From Curtobacterium sp. BH-2-1-1 (GTDB lineage Bacteria > Actinomycetota > Actinomycetes > Actinomycetales > Microbacteriaceae): DNA of 64,000 bases. The notes beneath the pieces were generated by a model. The model saw nothing but the letters and a program-made list of their open reading frames with translations, was not told where the DNA came from and made no database searches. The DNA lies in NCBI RefSeq assembly GCF_001806325.1, contig NZ_CP017580.1, forward strand, positions 3,731,949 to 3,795,948, in the 5' to 3' direction. A program made the position numbers and the translations under genes. Position 1 is the stretch's first letter. Every line of letters starts with the position of its first letter. Positions 52,599 through 60,180 of the stretch are shown here, one piece after another.

Positions 52599-53237
52599 GT
52601 GCCACGCTTCCTCGTCGTCCTCGATGCCGATTCCACGCTCCTCGAGGACGAGGTCATCGAACTCCTGGCCGACACGGCGGGGACCCGGCCACAGGTCCAG
52701 GCGATCACGGAGCGCGCCATGCGCGGCGAGATCGACTTCGCCGAGAGCCTCCGGGAGCGTGTCGCGACCCTGGCGGGCCTCCAGGACGACGTCTTCCAGG
52801 GTGCACAGCAGGCGGTCCGCGTGACGCGGGGTGCCGACCAGCTCGTCCGCGGCGTGCACGCCGCGGGCGGGACCGTCGGCGTCGTGTCGGGCGGCTTCCA
52901 CGAGGTCCTCGACCCGTTCGCCGAGCAGCTCGGACTCGACCACTGCCGGGCGAACCGGCTCGAGGTGGTGGACGGCGTCCTCACCGGGCGGGTCCTCGGC
53001 GACGTCGTGGACGCGCACGCCAAGGCCGTCGCACTGCGCGAGTGGGCCGCGGCCGACGACGTGCCGATCGTCCGCACCGTCGCGATCGGCGACGGCGCGA
53101 ACGACCTCGAGATGATGCGTGTGGCCGGACTGTCGGTCGCGTTCGACGCGAAGCCGCTCGTCCGCGAGCAGGCGGACGTCGCGGTCGTCGACCGTGACCT
53201 GTCGAGCGTGCTCGCGACGCTCGGCCTGCGCGGCTGA
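52599..53237 (+). CDS. serB: Phosphoserine phosphatase
   Basis: SerB removes phosphate from phosphoserine in the last step of serine synthesis. The 212-residue HAD protein has LVVLDADSTLLEDEVIELLA (DxDST motif, residues 5-24), TVGVVSGGFHEVLD (Ser and Gly motif), and TVAIGDGANDLEMM (acidic motif IV). It lacks the ACT domain found in longer SerB forms. GTG at 52599 fits both the fold and the -10 box six bases upstream. It converges on fabG. Confidence 0.94.
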   Translation: MPRFLVVLDADSTLLEDEVIELLADTAGTRPQVQAITERAMRGEIDFAESLRERVATLAGLQDDVFQGAQQAVRVTRGADQLVRGVHAAGGTVGVVSGGFHEVLDPFAEQLGLDHCRANRLEVVDGVLTGRVLGDVVDAHAKAVALREWAAADDVPIVRTVAIGDGANDLEMMRVAGLSVAFDAKPLVREQADVAVVDRDLSSVLATLGLRG

Positions 53238-53352
53238 CGCGCCGCCTGACGCGCCGCGCCGGCCGGGCCGAGACTCGGCCCCGCGGACGGTTTCGCGGCC
53301 GCTTCGCCACGAAGGTGTCCGCCGAGGCGAGACTCGGCGGGCGCGCCCCGGC

Positions 53353-54066
53353 CTAGTGCCCCATCCCGAGGCCGCCGTCGACCGGGATGACCGCGCCGGA
53401 GATGTACCCGGCCCCGTCGCCGGCGAGGAACAGCGTGGCGTCCGCGACGTCGTCGACGGTGCCGTACCGCGCCGCCGGGATCTGCTTCTTGAACTCGGCC
53501 TGCAGTTCTTCGGGCAGCGCCGCCGTCATGTCCGTCTGGATGAACCCGGGCGCGACGACGTTGGCGGTGATGCCGCGGGAGCCGAGCTCGCGCGTGATCG
53601 ACCGGGCCATGCCGACGAGGGCGGCCTTCGACGAAGCGTAGTTGACCTGGCCGACCTGGCCGTAGGCGCCGACGACGCTCGACATGAGCACGATGCGGCC
53701 GAACTTCGCCTTCATCATGCCCTTCGTGGCGCGCTTGACGACCCGGAACGTCCCCGTGAGGTTCGTGTCGATGACGCTCGTGAAGTCCTCCTCCGACATG
53801 CGGAGCAGCAGCTGGTCGTTCGTGATCCCGGCGTTCGCGACGAGGACCTCGATCGGGCCGAGCTCGGCCTCGACCTGCGAGAAGGCAGCGTCGACCGAGG
53901 CCGTGTCGGTGATGTCGGCCTGCACCGTGAGCGCGCCCTCTGGGCCGCCCTGGCCGCTGCGGGACGTGACCGCGACGCGGTGGCCGGCGGCGACGAAGCG
54001 CTCCGCGAGGGCGTGGCCGATGCCGCGGTTGCCGCCGGTGACGAGGACGGTACGGGGGGTGCTCAT
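53353..54066 (-). CDS. fabG: 3-oxoacyl-ACP reductase (FabG-type SDR)
   Basis: This 237-residue short-chain dehydrogenase probably reduces 3-oxoacyl-ACP in fatty-acid elongation. TVLVTGGNRGIGHALAERF is the NADP motif near residues 6-24. VLVANAGITNDQLL, VLMSSVVGAYG (Ser) and NYASSKAALVG (Tyr-x3-Lys) complete the catalytic set. ATG at 54066 has GGAG seven bases upstream, and TACGCT at 54133-54138 is a likely -10 with a leader of about 60 bases. No inhA-like gene follows. Confidence 0.92.
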   Translation of the reverse strand: MSTPRTVLVTGGNRGIGHALAERFVAAGHRVAVTSRSGQGGPEGALTVQADITDTASVDAAFSQVEAELGPIEVLVANAGITNDQLLLRMSEEDFTSVIDTNLTGTFRVVKRATKGMMKAKFGRIVLMSSVVGAYGQVGQVNYASSKAALVGMARSITRELGSRGITANVVAPGFIQTDMTAALPEELQAEFKKQIPAARYGTVDDVADATLFLAGDGAGYISGAVIPVDGGLGMGH

Positions 54067-54132
54067 GGTCGCTCCGTTCGGGGTGGGTTGCACGGCGCGC
54101 CGGGCCCGGACCGGGTCGGACACGCCCGGAAG

Positions 54133-54138
54133 AGCGTA
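54133..54138 (-). promoter_or_regulatory. -10 box of fabG
   Basis: TACGCT on the minus strand lies 66 bases before the fabG ATG, giving a leader long enough to contain the CGGAG ribosome site. Confidence 0.4.
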
Positions 54139-54198
54139 CCGGAGCCGATACGCGCACCGTGTCCGCGCGCGGCGGAACCATCCGGGCCCGCGCGGAGT

Positions 54199-54204
54199 TA
54201 GGCT
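54199..54204 (+). promoter_or_regulatory. -10 box of the DUF3099-SURF1 operon
   Basis: TAGGCT lies 28 bases before the ATG at 54233. The short leader carries AGAGGAAA as ribosome site. Confidence 0.5.
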
Positions 54205-54232
54205 TTCCCTCGGGCAGAGGAAAGAACATCGG

Positions 54233-54652
54233 ATGAAGACGACGCACAGCATCACCACCCTCCCGGACTCTCCGGAGCAGGATCGTGCGCACCGCCTGTC
54301 CCGGTACGTCTGGCAGATGGCCCTCCGCGTCGTGTTCTTCATCGGTGCGGTCGTCGTGTGGTCGATCTGGCACACGTGGATCGCCGTCATCCCGATCGTC
54401 CTCGCCGGTGTGATCCCGTGGGTCGCAGTCATCATCGCCAACGCGGGCAGCCGTGCCGAGAGCGACATCGTGACCCCTGCCGGTGCGATCCAGCTCTACG
54501 ACGCCGTGGACCCGCGACTCCGCGAACAGCAGGAGGACGCCCGGGCCGAGGCGTACCGCGCCGAGCAGGACCGGCTGCGCGAGCAGGCGCAGGACGCGCA
54601 GGCCGAGTGGCAGCGCAACGGCGACCGCTCGCGTGTCTGGGGACGTCGCTGA
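54233..54652 (+). CDS. DUF3099-family membrane protein
   Basis: This 139-residue protein has two transmembrane helices (about residues 31-47 and 49-66), preceded by a short soluble start containing ITTLPDSPEQDRAHR and followed by a charged coiled-coil tail (RLREQQEDARAEAYRAEQ). It matches DUF3099, an actinobacterial family of unknown function found beside SURF1. The ATG at 54233 has AGAGGAAA about nine bases upstream. The next gene's start shares one base with its stop (TGATG). A role in cytochrome oxidase assembly is suggested by its neighbours only. Confidence 0.83.
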   Translation: MKTTHSITTLPDSPEQDRAHRLSRYVWQMALRVVFFIGAVVVWSIWHTWIAVIPIVLAGVIPWVAVIIANAGSRAESDIVTPAGAIQLYDAVDPRLREQQEDARAEAYRAEQDRLREQAQDAQAEWQRNGDRSRVWGRR

Positions 54653-54960
54653 TGGGGGCCACGTTCGACCTCTTCACCGAACCCGGCTCGACCCCCGTGT
54701 GCTCGCGTGCCGGCTGCGTGTCGACCGCCTCGTGGCGCGTCAACTGGCGCAACCCGCGGATCCACGCGACCGACCGGGTGAAGATCTGGGCCGCGTGCGA
54801 CGAGCACCGTGACTTCCTCGCCGACTACCTCCGGTCCCGGTCGTTCCCCGTCCGGGTCACGGGCATGCACGAGGACGTGGACCGCCTCGACGACGAACGC
54901 GACCCGGCCGACGCCCCGAAGAACGACGTCGGTGCACGCGCAGCCGGTGACCGTCGGTGA
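54652..54960 (+). CDS. Small Cys/His-rich actinobacterial protein
   Basis: This 102-residue protein contains CSRAGC near residues 17-22, a Trp-Arg-Val-Asn-Trp-Arg stretch, then AACDEHRDFL. Together these could bind a metal (CxxxxC...CxxH). It has no membrane segment. It is joined to the DUF3099 gene by TGATG and to SURF1 by a GTGA overlap, so all three are translated as a unit. I know similar small proteins in this position in other actinobacteria but no function. A role in copper or haem handling for the oxidase would fit, as inference. Confidence 0.78.
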   Translation: MGATFDLFTEPGSTPVCSRAGCVSTASWRVNWRNPRIHATDRVKIWAACDEHRDFLADYLRSRSFPVRVTGMHEDVDRLDDERDPADAPKNDVGARAAGDRR

Positions 54961-55934
54961 ACCAGCAGTTCGACCCGAGCTCCCGGTACGGCCGACGGCA
55001 CGCGCAGAAGCTCGAGCGCGCCGCAGCCGCCTCCGCTGCCGACGGCACCACCCGGACCGCCGAGCGTGATCCGGACGAGCCCTTCGTCGGCTGGCGCTTC
55101 GTCCGCAGCCGGCGGTGGCTCGGCTACTTCGCCATCGCGGTGGCCTTCGCGATCGTGTGCGCGCTGTTCGGCATGTGGCAGTGGGACCGCCGGAACGAGG
55201 CCGTCCGCCAGAACGAGCAGGTCGCGCAGAACTACGAGCACACCCCGGTCCCCCTCGACGAGGCGCTCCCGACGGCGTCGAGCTGGAACGACGGCAAGAC
55301 CTGGCTCCGCGTGAGCGTCACCGGCCGCTACGACACCGACGACCAGCTGCTCGTCCGGAACCGTGTGCACAACGGCCAGCCCGGCTTCGAGGTCCTCACG
55401 CCGCTCGTCACGGCCGACGGTCGTGCGTTCGTCGTCGACCGCGGCTGGGTCCCCACCGGCAACGCACAGGACGCCCCCGACCACGTGCCCGCTCCCCCGT
55501 CCGGCGAGGTCACGGCGATCGTCCGTCTGCAGCCGAGCGAACCGCGCATCCCCGGCCGCACAGACCCGGCACACACCGACCAGGTGCAGTCCGTGACGCT
55601 GTCCGACGTCGGCAAGAAGGTCGACACGCCCATCTACACCGGGGCGTACGGGCAGCTCGCGTCCGAGTCCCCCGCCCCGACCGAGGCTCGCCCGCTCGGC
55701 TGGGAGCGCCCGACGGCCGACACGGGGCTGCACCTCAGCTACTTCATCCAGTGGTTCATGTTCGCGGTCGGCGGGTTCGGGTTCCTCGTCTACCTGATGG
55801 TGCAGGAGTTCCGGAACCTGAACCAGGACGACCCCGAGGAGCGCGAGCGCGCTCTCGAGCGCCAGCGCCGCAAGGACGCGAAGCCGAAGACGGACGCGCA
55901 GATCGAGGACGAGCTGCTGAACGCGGTTCGCTGA
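54957..55934 (+). CDS. SURF1-family cytochrome oxidase assembly protein
   Basis: SURF1 proteins help insert haem a into cytochrome c oxidase. The 325-residue protein has a soluble N-terminus, a first transmembrane helix (about residues 60-76, LGYFAIAVAFAIVCALFG) with GMWQWDR right after it, an outside domain with LLVRNRVHNGQPGFEVLTPL and VVDRGWVPTG, and a second helix near the C-terminus preceded by LHLSYFIQWFMFA. A charged cytoplasmic tail follows. GTG at 54957 overlaps the previous stop by four bases. ctaA at the right edge fits the same haem-copper oxidase theme. Confidence 0.9.
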   Translation: MNQQFDPSSRYGRRHAQKLERAAAASAADGTTRTAERDPDEPFVGWRFVRSRRWLGYFAIAVAFAIVCALFGMWQWDRRNEAVRQNEQVAQNYEHTPVPLDEALPTASSWNDGKTWLRVSVTGRYDTDDQLLVRNRVHNGQPGFEVLTPLVTADGRAFVVDRGWVPTGNAQDAPDHVPAPPSGEVTAIVRLQPSEPRIPGRTDPAHTDQVQSVTLSDVGKKVDTPIYTGAYGQLASESPAPTEARPLGWERPTADTGLHLSYFIQWFMFAVGGFGFLVYLMVQEFRNLNQDDPEERERALERQRRKDAKPKTDAQIEDELLNAVR

Positions 55935-55961
55935 AGCCAGCACAGGGCTGACGCCACCCAG

Positions 55962-56009
55962 GACGGACTGGAGGCGCGGTGCCAGCTGGCACCGCGCCTC
56001 CAGTCCGTC
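55962..56009. repeat. Family-1 palindrome, full copy with compensatory change
   Basis: A perfect 48-bp palindrome centred on AGCT lies between the convergent SURF1 and ABC-F genes. Compared with the 10189 copy, ACGGGAGG has become ACTGGAGG on one arm and CCTCCCGT has become CCTCCAGT on the other, so the pair is kept. Two GACGGG/CCCGTC hairpins follow at 56007-56042. Confidence 0.88.
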
Positions 56010-56054
56010 GACGGGTCGCGCCCGTCGACGGGTCGCGCCCGTCGGCGGTGCGGG

Positions 56055-57653
56055 TCACGCGAGCTCGATGAGCTCCGCGTAGTCCTTGTTCCAGTGGTCC
56101 TCGGTGCCGTCCGGCAGGAGCAGCACCCGCTCGGGGTTGAGCGCCTCGACCGCACCGGCGTCGTGCGACACCAGCACCACGGCACCCTCGTAGCCGGCCA
56201 GCGCGCCGAGGATCTCCTCGCGCGAGGCCGGGTCGAGGTTGTTCGTCGGCTCGTCGAGCAGCAGCACGTTCGCGCCCGACACGACGATCATCGCAAGCGA
56301 GAGCCGCGTCTTCTCACCGCCGGAGAGGACACCGGCCTTCTTGTAGCCGTCGTCACCGGTGAACAGGAACGAGCCGAGGACCCGTCGCGCCTCGGTCTCG
56401 TTGAGGTCGTTCGACGCGGACACCATGTTCTCGATCACGGTGCGGTTCACGTCGATGTTCTCGTGCTCCTGCGCGTAGTACCCGATCCGCAGGCCGTGTC
56501 CTGGAAGGATCTCCCCCGTGTCCGGCTGGTCGGCGCCCGCGAGGATGCGCAGCAACGTCGTCTTGCCGGCACCGTTGAACCCGAGGATCACGACGCGCGA
56601 GCCCCGGTCGATGGCGAGGTCCACGCCGGCGAAGATCTCGAGCGACCCGTAGGACTTCGACAGCCCCTCGGCCATGAGCGGGGTGCGGCCACAGGGTGTC
56701 GGGGTCGGGAAGCGCAGCTTCGCGACGCGGTCGACTGCGCGCTCGTCCTCGAGCCCGGCGAGGAGCTTCTCGGCACGCGCGACCATCTGGTGCGCCGCTG
56801 CGGCCTTCGTGGCCTTCGCACCGAAGCGGGCCGCCTGGTCCTTGAGCGTGGCGGCCTTCTTCTCGGCGTTCGCGCGCTCCTTGCGGCGGCGCTCCTCGTC
56901 GGCGGCACGCTGCCGCTGGTAGAGCTTCCACCCCATGTTGTAGACGTCGATCGACTGGCGGTTGGCGTCGAGGTAGAAGACGCGGTTGACGACCTCGTCC
57001 ACGAGCTCGACGTCGTGGGAGATGACGATCACACCGCCCGGGTACGTCTTGAGGTGCTCGCGCAGCCAGATGATCGAGTCGGCGTCGAGGTGGTTCGTCG
57101 GCTCGTCGAGGATCATCGTCTCGGCGTCCGAGAACAGGATCCGGGCGAGCTCGATGCGACGGCGCTGACCACCCGACAGCGTCTTGAGCTGCTGGTCGAG
57201 GATGCGGTCCGGCAGCTTGAGGTTCGACGCGATCGACGCCGCTTCGGCCTCGGCCGCGTAGCCGCCGAGCGCGTTGAACTGGTCGTCGAGCCGGCTGTAC
57301 CGCCGCATGGCCTTCTCGGCGACGGCCGTGTCCGTGCTGGCCATGTCGAGGGTGGCCTGGCGGATGCCCTCGACGAGCTCGCCTAGCCCGCGGGCGTCGA
57401 GGATGCGCTTGCGGGCGGTGTCCTCCGGGTTGCCGGAGCGGGGGTCCTGCGGCAGGTACCCGATCTCGCCGGAGCGGTCGATCTTGCCCCCGGTCGGCTG
57501 GGTCTCACCCGCCAGGGCCTTGGTCATCGTGGTCTTCCCCGCGCCGTTCCGGCCGACGAGGCCGATCTTGTCGCCCTTCTCGACGCGGAAGGACACGTTC
57601 TCCATCAGGAGGCGAGCCCCGACGCGGATCTCGAGGTCGTGCACGGCAAGCAC
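56055..57653 (-). CDS. ABC-F family ATPase
   Basis: ABC-F proteins bind the ribosome instead of a membrane partner and act in translation or antibiotic protection. The 532-residue chain has two ABC domains: Walker A GLVGRNGAGKTTM (near residue 33) and ILGFNGAGKTTLL (near residue 352), signatures LSGGQRRRIELA and LSGGEKTRLSLA, and Walker B ILDEPTNHLD and LLDEPTNNLD. The linker between them is highly charged (ERRRKERANAEKKAATLKD). Only a short linker is present, unlike long-linker resistance types. The gene resembles mycobacterial Rv1473 in position near suf. GTG at 57653 opens the fold. Confidence 0.9.
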   Translation of the reverse strand: MLAVHDLEIRVGARLLMENVSFRVEKGDKIGLVGRNGAGKTTMTKALAGETQPTGGKIDRSGEIGYLPQDPRSGNPEDTARKRILDARGLGELVEGIRQATLDMASTDTAVAEKAMRRYSRLDDQFNALGGYAAEAEAASIASNLKLPDRILDQQLKTLSGGQRRRIELARILFSDAETMILDEPTNHLDADSIIWLREHLKTYPGGVIVISHDVELVDEVVNRVFYLDANRQSIDVYNMGWKLYQRQRAADEERRRKERANAEKKAATLKDQAARFGAKATKAAAAHQMVARAEKLLAGLEDERAVDRVAKLRFPTPTPCGRTPLMAEGLSKSYGSLEIFAGVDLAIDRGSRVVILGFNGAGKTTLLRILAGADQPDTGEILPGHGLRIGYYAQEHENIDVNRTVIENMVSASNDLNETEARRVLGSFLFTGDDGYKKAGVLSGGEKTRLSLAMIVVSGANVLLLDEPTNNLDPASREEILGALAGYEGAVVLVSHDAGAVEALNPERVLLLPDGTEDHWNKDYAELIELA

Positions 57654-57711
57654 AGCAGACGTCCAATCAGTTGGTGGATGTGCACAACGGTGTGTGCGGG
57701 AGGTGCACCGC

Positions 57712-57745
57712 TACGCTGACGGGACCGATGGTCCCGAACGGGACC
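57712..57745 (+). promoter_or_regulatory. bioY -10 box and alternative hairpins in the leader
   Basis: TACGCT (57712-57717) is a likely -10. GGGACC (57721-57726), GGTCCC (57730-57735) and GGGACC (57740-57745) follow, so the middle arm can pair with either neighbour. Two exclusive hairpins just before the ribosome site (AGGAG at 57759) could affect initiation. No known biotin operator motif was seen. Confidence 0.4.
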
Positions 57746-57768
57746 AGCAGTCCATTCTAGGAGAATCC

Positions 57769-58368
57769 ATGACGAACGCCACCGGGTTCGCTCGCCGCGC
57801 AGTCCTCGCCGACCGTCTGCGCACCCACGGCCTGGCCACGAACGCCGCCCTGGTCGCCGGCGGAGCACTCTTCACCGCCGCCATGGCGCAGGTCGAGGTG
57901 CCGATGTGGCCGGTGCCGATCACGGGCCAGACCCTGGCGGTCGTGCTCGTCGGTGCCACCCTCGGTGCCCGCCGCGGCATGCTGTCGCTGCTCGTCTACG
58001 CGGTCGCCGGACTCGCCGGTGCGCCGTTCTTCGCCGACTTCACGGGTGGCCTCGGCGCCCTCGCCGTGCCGAGCTTCGGCTACGTCATCGGCTTCATCCC
58101 CGCCGCCGGTGTCATCGGCTGGCTCGCCCGTCGCGACTGGGACCGCCACGTCGGCCGTGCCGCGGTGGCGATGCTCGTCGCCAGCGCGATCCCGTTCGTC
58201 ACCGGTCTCCCCTACCTGGCCGTCGTGCTCGGACAGCTCGGCGCGCCGAACGACCTGCAGTCGGTCCTCGCGGCCGGGCTCTACCCCTTCATCGTGGGCG
58301 GCATCGCGAAGGCCCTCATCGCCGCGGGCATCGTGCCGCTGGCGTGGAAGGTCCTCGGCCGCCGCTGA
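57769..58368 (+). CDS. bioY: Biotin transporter S-component BioY
   Basis: BioY is the membrane substrate-binding unit for biotin uptake, working alone or with an ECF module. The 199-residue protein has six hydrophobic segments and the family stretches VEVPMWPVPITGQTLAVVL (residues 43-61), GATLGARRGMLSLLVY, GAPFF...GGLGALAVPSFGYVIGF and GLYPFIVGGIAKALIA. No bioM/bioN genes are adjacent. ATG at 57769 has AGGAG five bases upstream. It ends in a strong 18-bp terminator stem. Confidence 0.94.
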   Translation: MTNATGFARRAVLADRLRTHGLATNAALVAGGALFTAAMAQVEVPMWPVPITGQTLAVVLVGATLGARRGMLSLLVYAVAGLAGAPFFADFTGGLGALAVPSFGYVIGFIPAAGVIGWLARRDWDRHVGRAAVAMLVASAIPFVTGLPYLAVVLGQLGAPNDLQSVLAAGLYPFIVGGIAKALIAAGIVPLAWKVLGRR

Positions 58369-58376
58369 GTCCCGTC

Positions 58377-58416
58377 GCAGAAGGGCCCCGCACCGTCCGG
58401 TGCGGGGCCCTTCTGC
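58377..58416 (+). terminator. bioY terminator
   Basis: An 18-bp perfect stem (GCAGAAGGGCCCCGCACC / GGTGCGGGGCCCTTCTGC) closes on GTCC, starting eight bases after the bioY stop. Confidence 0.88.
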
Positions 58417-58430
58417 GTGCGCGGGGGCAC

Positions 58431-58500
58431 GGGGCGCGCGGGCGGGGGCGCGCGGGGGCGTGCGGGGGCGTGCGGAGGCGTGCGGGGGCGTGCGCGAGCG
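58431..58500. repeat. G-rich 10-bp tandem repeat
   Basis: Six to seven imperfect GGGGGCGTGC-type units run between the bioY terminator and the T6 hairpin. With several G4-G5 runs close together it could form a G-quadruplex. Confidence 0.75.
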
Positions 58501-58607
58501 GGCAGGACACGCCGCGGGCTGCCCGCCGAGCGGGCGAAACCGGCCGCTCCAGAGCGGCGAGCGTGACTTTTTTGGCCCACTCGGGGCGCGCCCGAGACCC
58601 GACGCAC

Positions 58608-58657
58608 TGACGGACGGGAGGCGCGGTGCCAGCCGGCACCGCGCCTCCCGTCCGTCA
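58608..58657. repeat. Family-1 palindrome, full copy
   Basis: This 50-bp inverted repeat is the same as the 20418 copy from TGACGGACGGG to CCCGTCCGTCA, loop AGCC included. It sits between convergent bioY and the suf operon, 11 bases from the sufT-like stop. Confidence 0.88.
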
Positions 58658-58668
58658 GGGGGTCGCGA

Positions 58669-58998
58669 CTAGATCGAGAACCCGAGCGCGCGCATCATCT
58701 CGCGCCCGTCGTCGGTGATCCGCTCCGGGCCCCACGGCGGCATCCAGACCCAGTTGATCCGGAACGCGTCGACGATGCCGTCCAGCGCGTTCGCCGTGTC
58801 GCCCTCGATGACGTCGGTCAGGGGGCAGCCCGCGCTCGTCAGGGTCATGCTGATCACGAGCGCGGTCGCCTCGTCGTCCCAGGCGAGATCGTAGATGAGC
58901 CCGAGGTCGACGATGTTCACGCCGAGTTCCGGGTCCTGGACCTCCTTGAGGCCCTCGACGACCTCGTCGAACTTCTCCGGTGCGAGTGCGGTGATCAT
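58669..58998 (-). CDS. sufT: SufT-like iron-sulphur assembly protein (DUF59/MIP18)
   Basis: This 109-residue DUF59 protein helps mature or deliver Fe-S clusters. EGLKEVQDPELGVNIVDLGL (residues 15-34) is the family core and MTLTSAGCPLTD contains the conserved cysteine. INWVWMPPWGPERITDDGR is the C-terminal signature. Its ATG shares one base with the sufC stop (TGATG). In mycobacteria and Streptomyces sufS and sufU sit between sufC and this gene; both are absent here. Confidence 0.9.
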   Translation of the reverse strand: MITALAPEKFDEVVEGLKEVQDPELGVNIVDLGLIYDLAWDDEATALVISMTLTSAGCPLTDVIEGDTANALDGIVDAFRINWVWMPPWGPERITDDGREMMRALGFSI

Positions 58999-59771
58999 CA
59001 GTTCCCCGCCGCGGCGGCTGCGGCCTGCACGTAGCGGTCGTAGCCCTCGTTCTCGAGGCGCTCCGCGAGCTCGGGGCCACCCTGCTCGGCGACCTTGCCC
59101 GCGACGAACACGTGCACGAAGTCCGGCTTGATGTAGCGGAGGATGCGCGTGTAGTGGGTGATGAGCAGCACGCCGAGCCCGGTCGCGGCCTTGGCACGGT
59201 TGACGCCCTCGGACACGATCTTCAGCGCGTCGACGTCGAGGCCGGAGTCGGTCTCGTCGAGCACGGCGAACTTCGGCTTGAGGAGCTCGAGCTGCATGAT
59301 CTCGTGGCGCTTCTTCTCGCCACCGGAGAAGCCCTCGTTGACGTTTCGCTCGGCGAAGGCCGAGTCCATCTTGAGGTCGGCCATCGACTGGCGGAGGTCC
59401 TTGACCCAGCTGCGGAGCGCCGGGGCCTCGCCGTCGATCGCGGTCTTGGCGGTGCGGAGGAAGTTCGACACCGTCACACCGGGGATCTCCACCGGGTACT
59501 GCATGGCGAGGAACATGCCGGCACGGGCACGCTCGTCGACGCTCATCGCGAGGACGTCCTCGCCGTCGAGCGTGATCGAGCCACCGACGACGTTGTACCG
59601 GGGGTGGCCGGCGATCGTGTAGGCGAGGGTGGACTTGCCCGAGCCGTTCGGCCCCATGATCGCGTGGATCTCGCCCTCGTTGATGGTGAGGTCGACGCCC
59701 TTGAGGATCTCCTTGACACCCTGGTCGGTGTCGATCGAGACCTGCAGGTCGCGGATTTCGAGAGTGGACAT
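58998..59771 (-). CDS. sufC: SufC ATPase of the SUF iron-sulphur system
   Basis: SufC is the ABC ATPase that drives the SufBCD scaffold. The 257-residue protein has Walker A IMGPNGSGKSTLAYTI near residues 37-52, signature GFSGGEKKRHEI, Walker B AVLDETDSGLD and the switch His in LLITHYTRIL. QYPVEIPGVTVSNFL is the SufB/SufD-contact loop. ATG at 59771 has GAAGGAA as ribosome site. An 82-base gap separates it from the Rieske gene upstream in the operon. Confidence 0.96.
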   Translation of the reverse strand: MSTLEIRDLQVSIDTDQGVKEILKGVDLTINEGEIHAIMGPNGSGKSTLAYTIAGHPRYNVVGGSITLDGEDVLAMSVDERARAGMFLAMQYPVEIPGVTVSNFLRTAKTAIDGEAPALRSWVKDLRQSMADLKMDSAFAERNVNEGFSGGEKKRHEIMQLELLKPKFAVLDETDSGLDVDALKIVSEGVNRAKAATGLGVLLITHYTRILRYIKPDFVHVFVAGKVAEQGGPELAERLENEGYDRYVQAAAAAAGN

Positions 59772-59853
59772 TGCGTTCCTTCGGTTGCAGCTGGTGTGCG
59801 GCGTCAGCCGCGGGAAGTGAGTGGAGGCCGGGGACGGCCGGGTCGGAGCGGTC

Positions 59854-60180
59854 TCAGTCGACCGGGACGGGGTCGTGCACGTCGACGTAGACCTCGCCGT
59901 CGCGGACCTCGACCCGGAAGACCGGGACGGGTTCGTACGCCGGGAAGTTCTGCGGCTTGCCGGTGGCCAGCGAGAAGCGGGACCCGTGGGCCCAGCACTC
60001 GAGCGTGTCGCCCTCGACGAACCCCTCCGCCAGGGAGATGTCCCCGTGGGTGCAGGTGTCGCCGATCGCGTGCACGGTGCCGGCGGAGTCCTTGACGATG
60101 GCGACCGCGGTGCCGTCGACCACGGCGCGCATCGGGCTGTCCACCTGGATGTCCGCCTCGGCACAGACCTTCGTCGACAT
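59854..60180 (-). CDS. Rieske-type ferredoxin within the suf operon
   Basis: This 108-residue soluble protein binds a [2Fe-2S] cluster through CTHGD near residue 43 and CWAHGSRF near residue 62 (the CxH...CxxH pattern). It resembles small bacterial ferredoxin components of non-haem oxygenases. Its ATG shares one base with the sufD stop. Placement between sufD and sufC is common in actinobacterial suf operons, and it may supply electrons or act as a cluster acceptor, which is inference. Confidence 0.9.
   Translation of the reverse strand: MSTKVCAEADIQVDSPMRAVVDGTAVAIVKDSAGTVHAIGDTCTHGDISLAEGFVEGDTLECWAHGSRFSLATGKPQNFPAYEPVPVFRVEVRDGEVYVDVHDPVPVD

Larger units (their letters stand above)
58369..58668. 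other. Gene-free region between bioY and the suf operon end
   Basis: These 300 bases hold no gene that I can support. In order they contain the bioY terminator, a G-rich 10-bp repeat, a hairpin (GCCGCTC/GAGCGGC at 58543-58558) followed nine bases later by a run of six T, and a family-1 palindrome. Confidence 0.7.
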
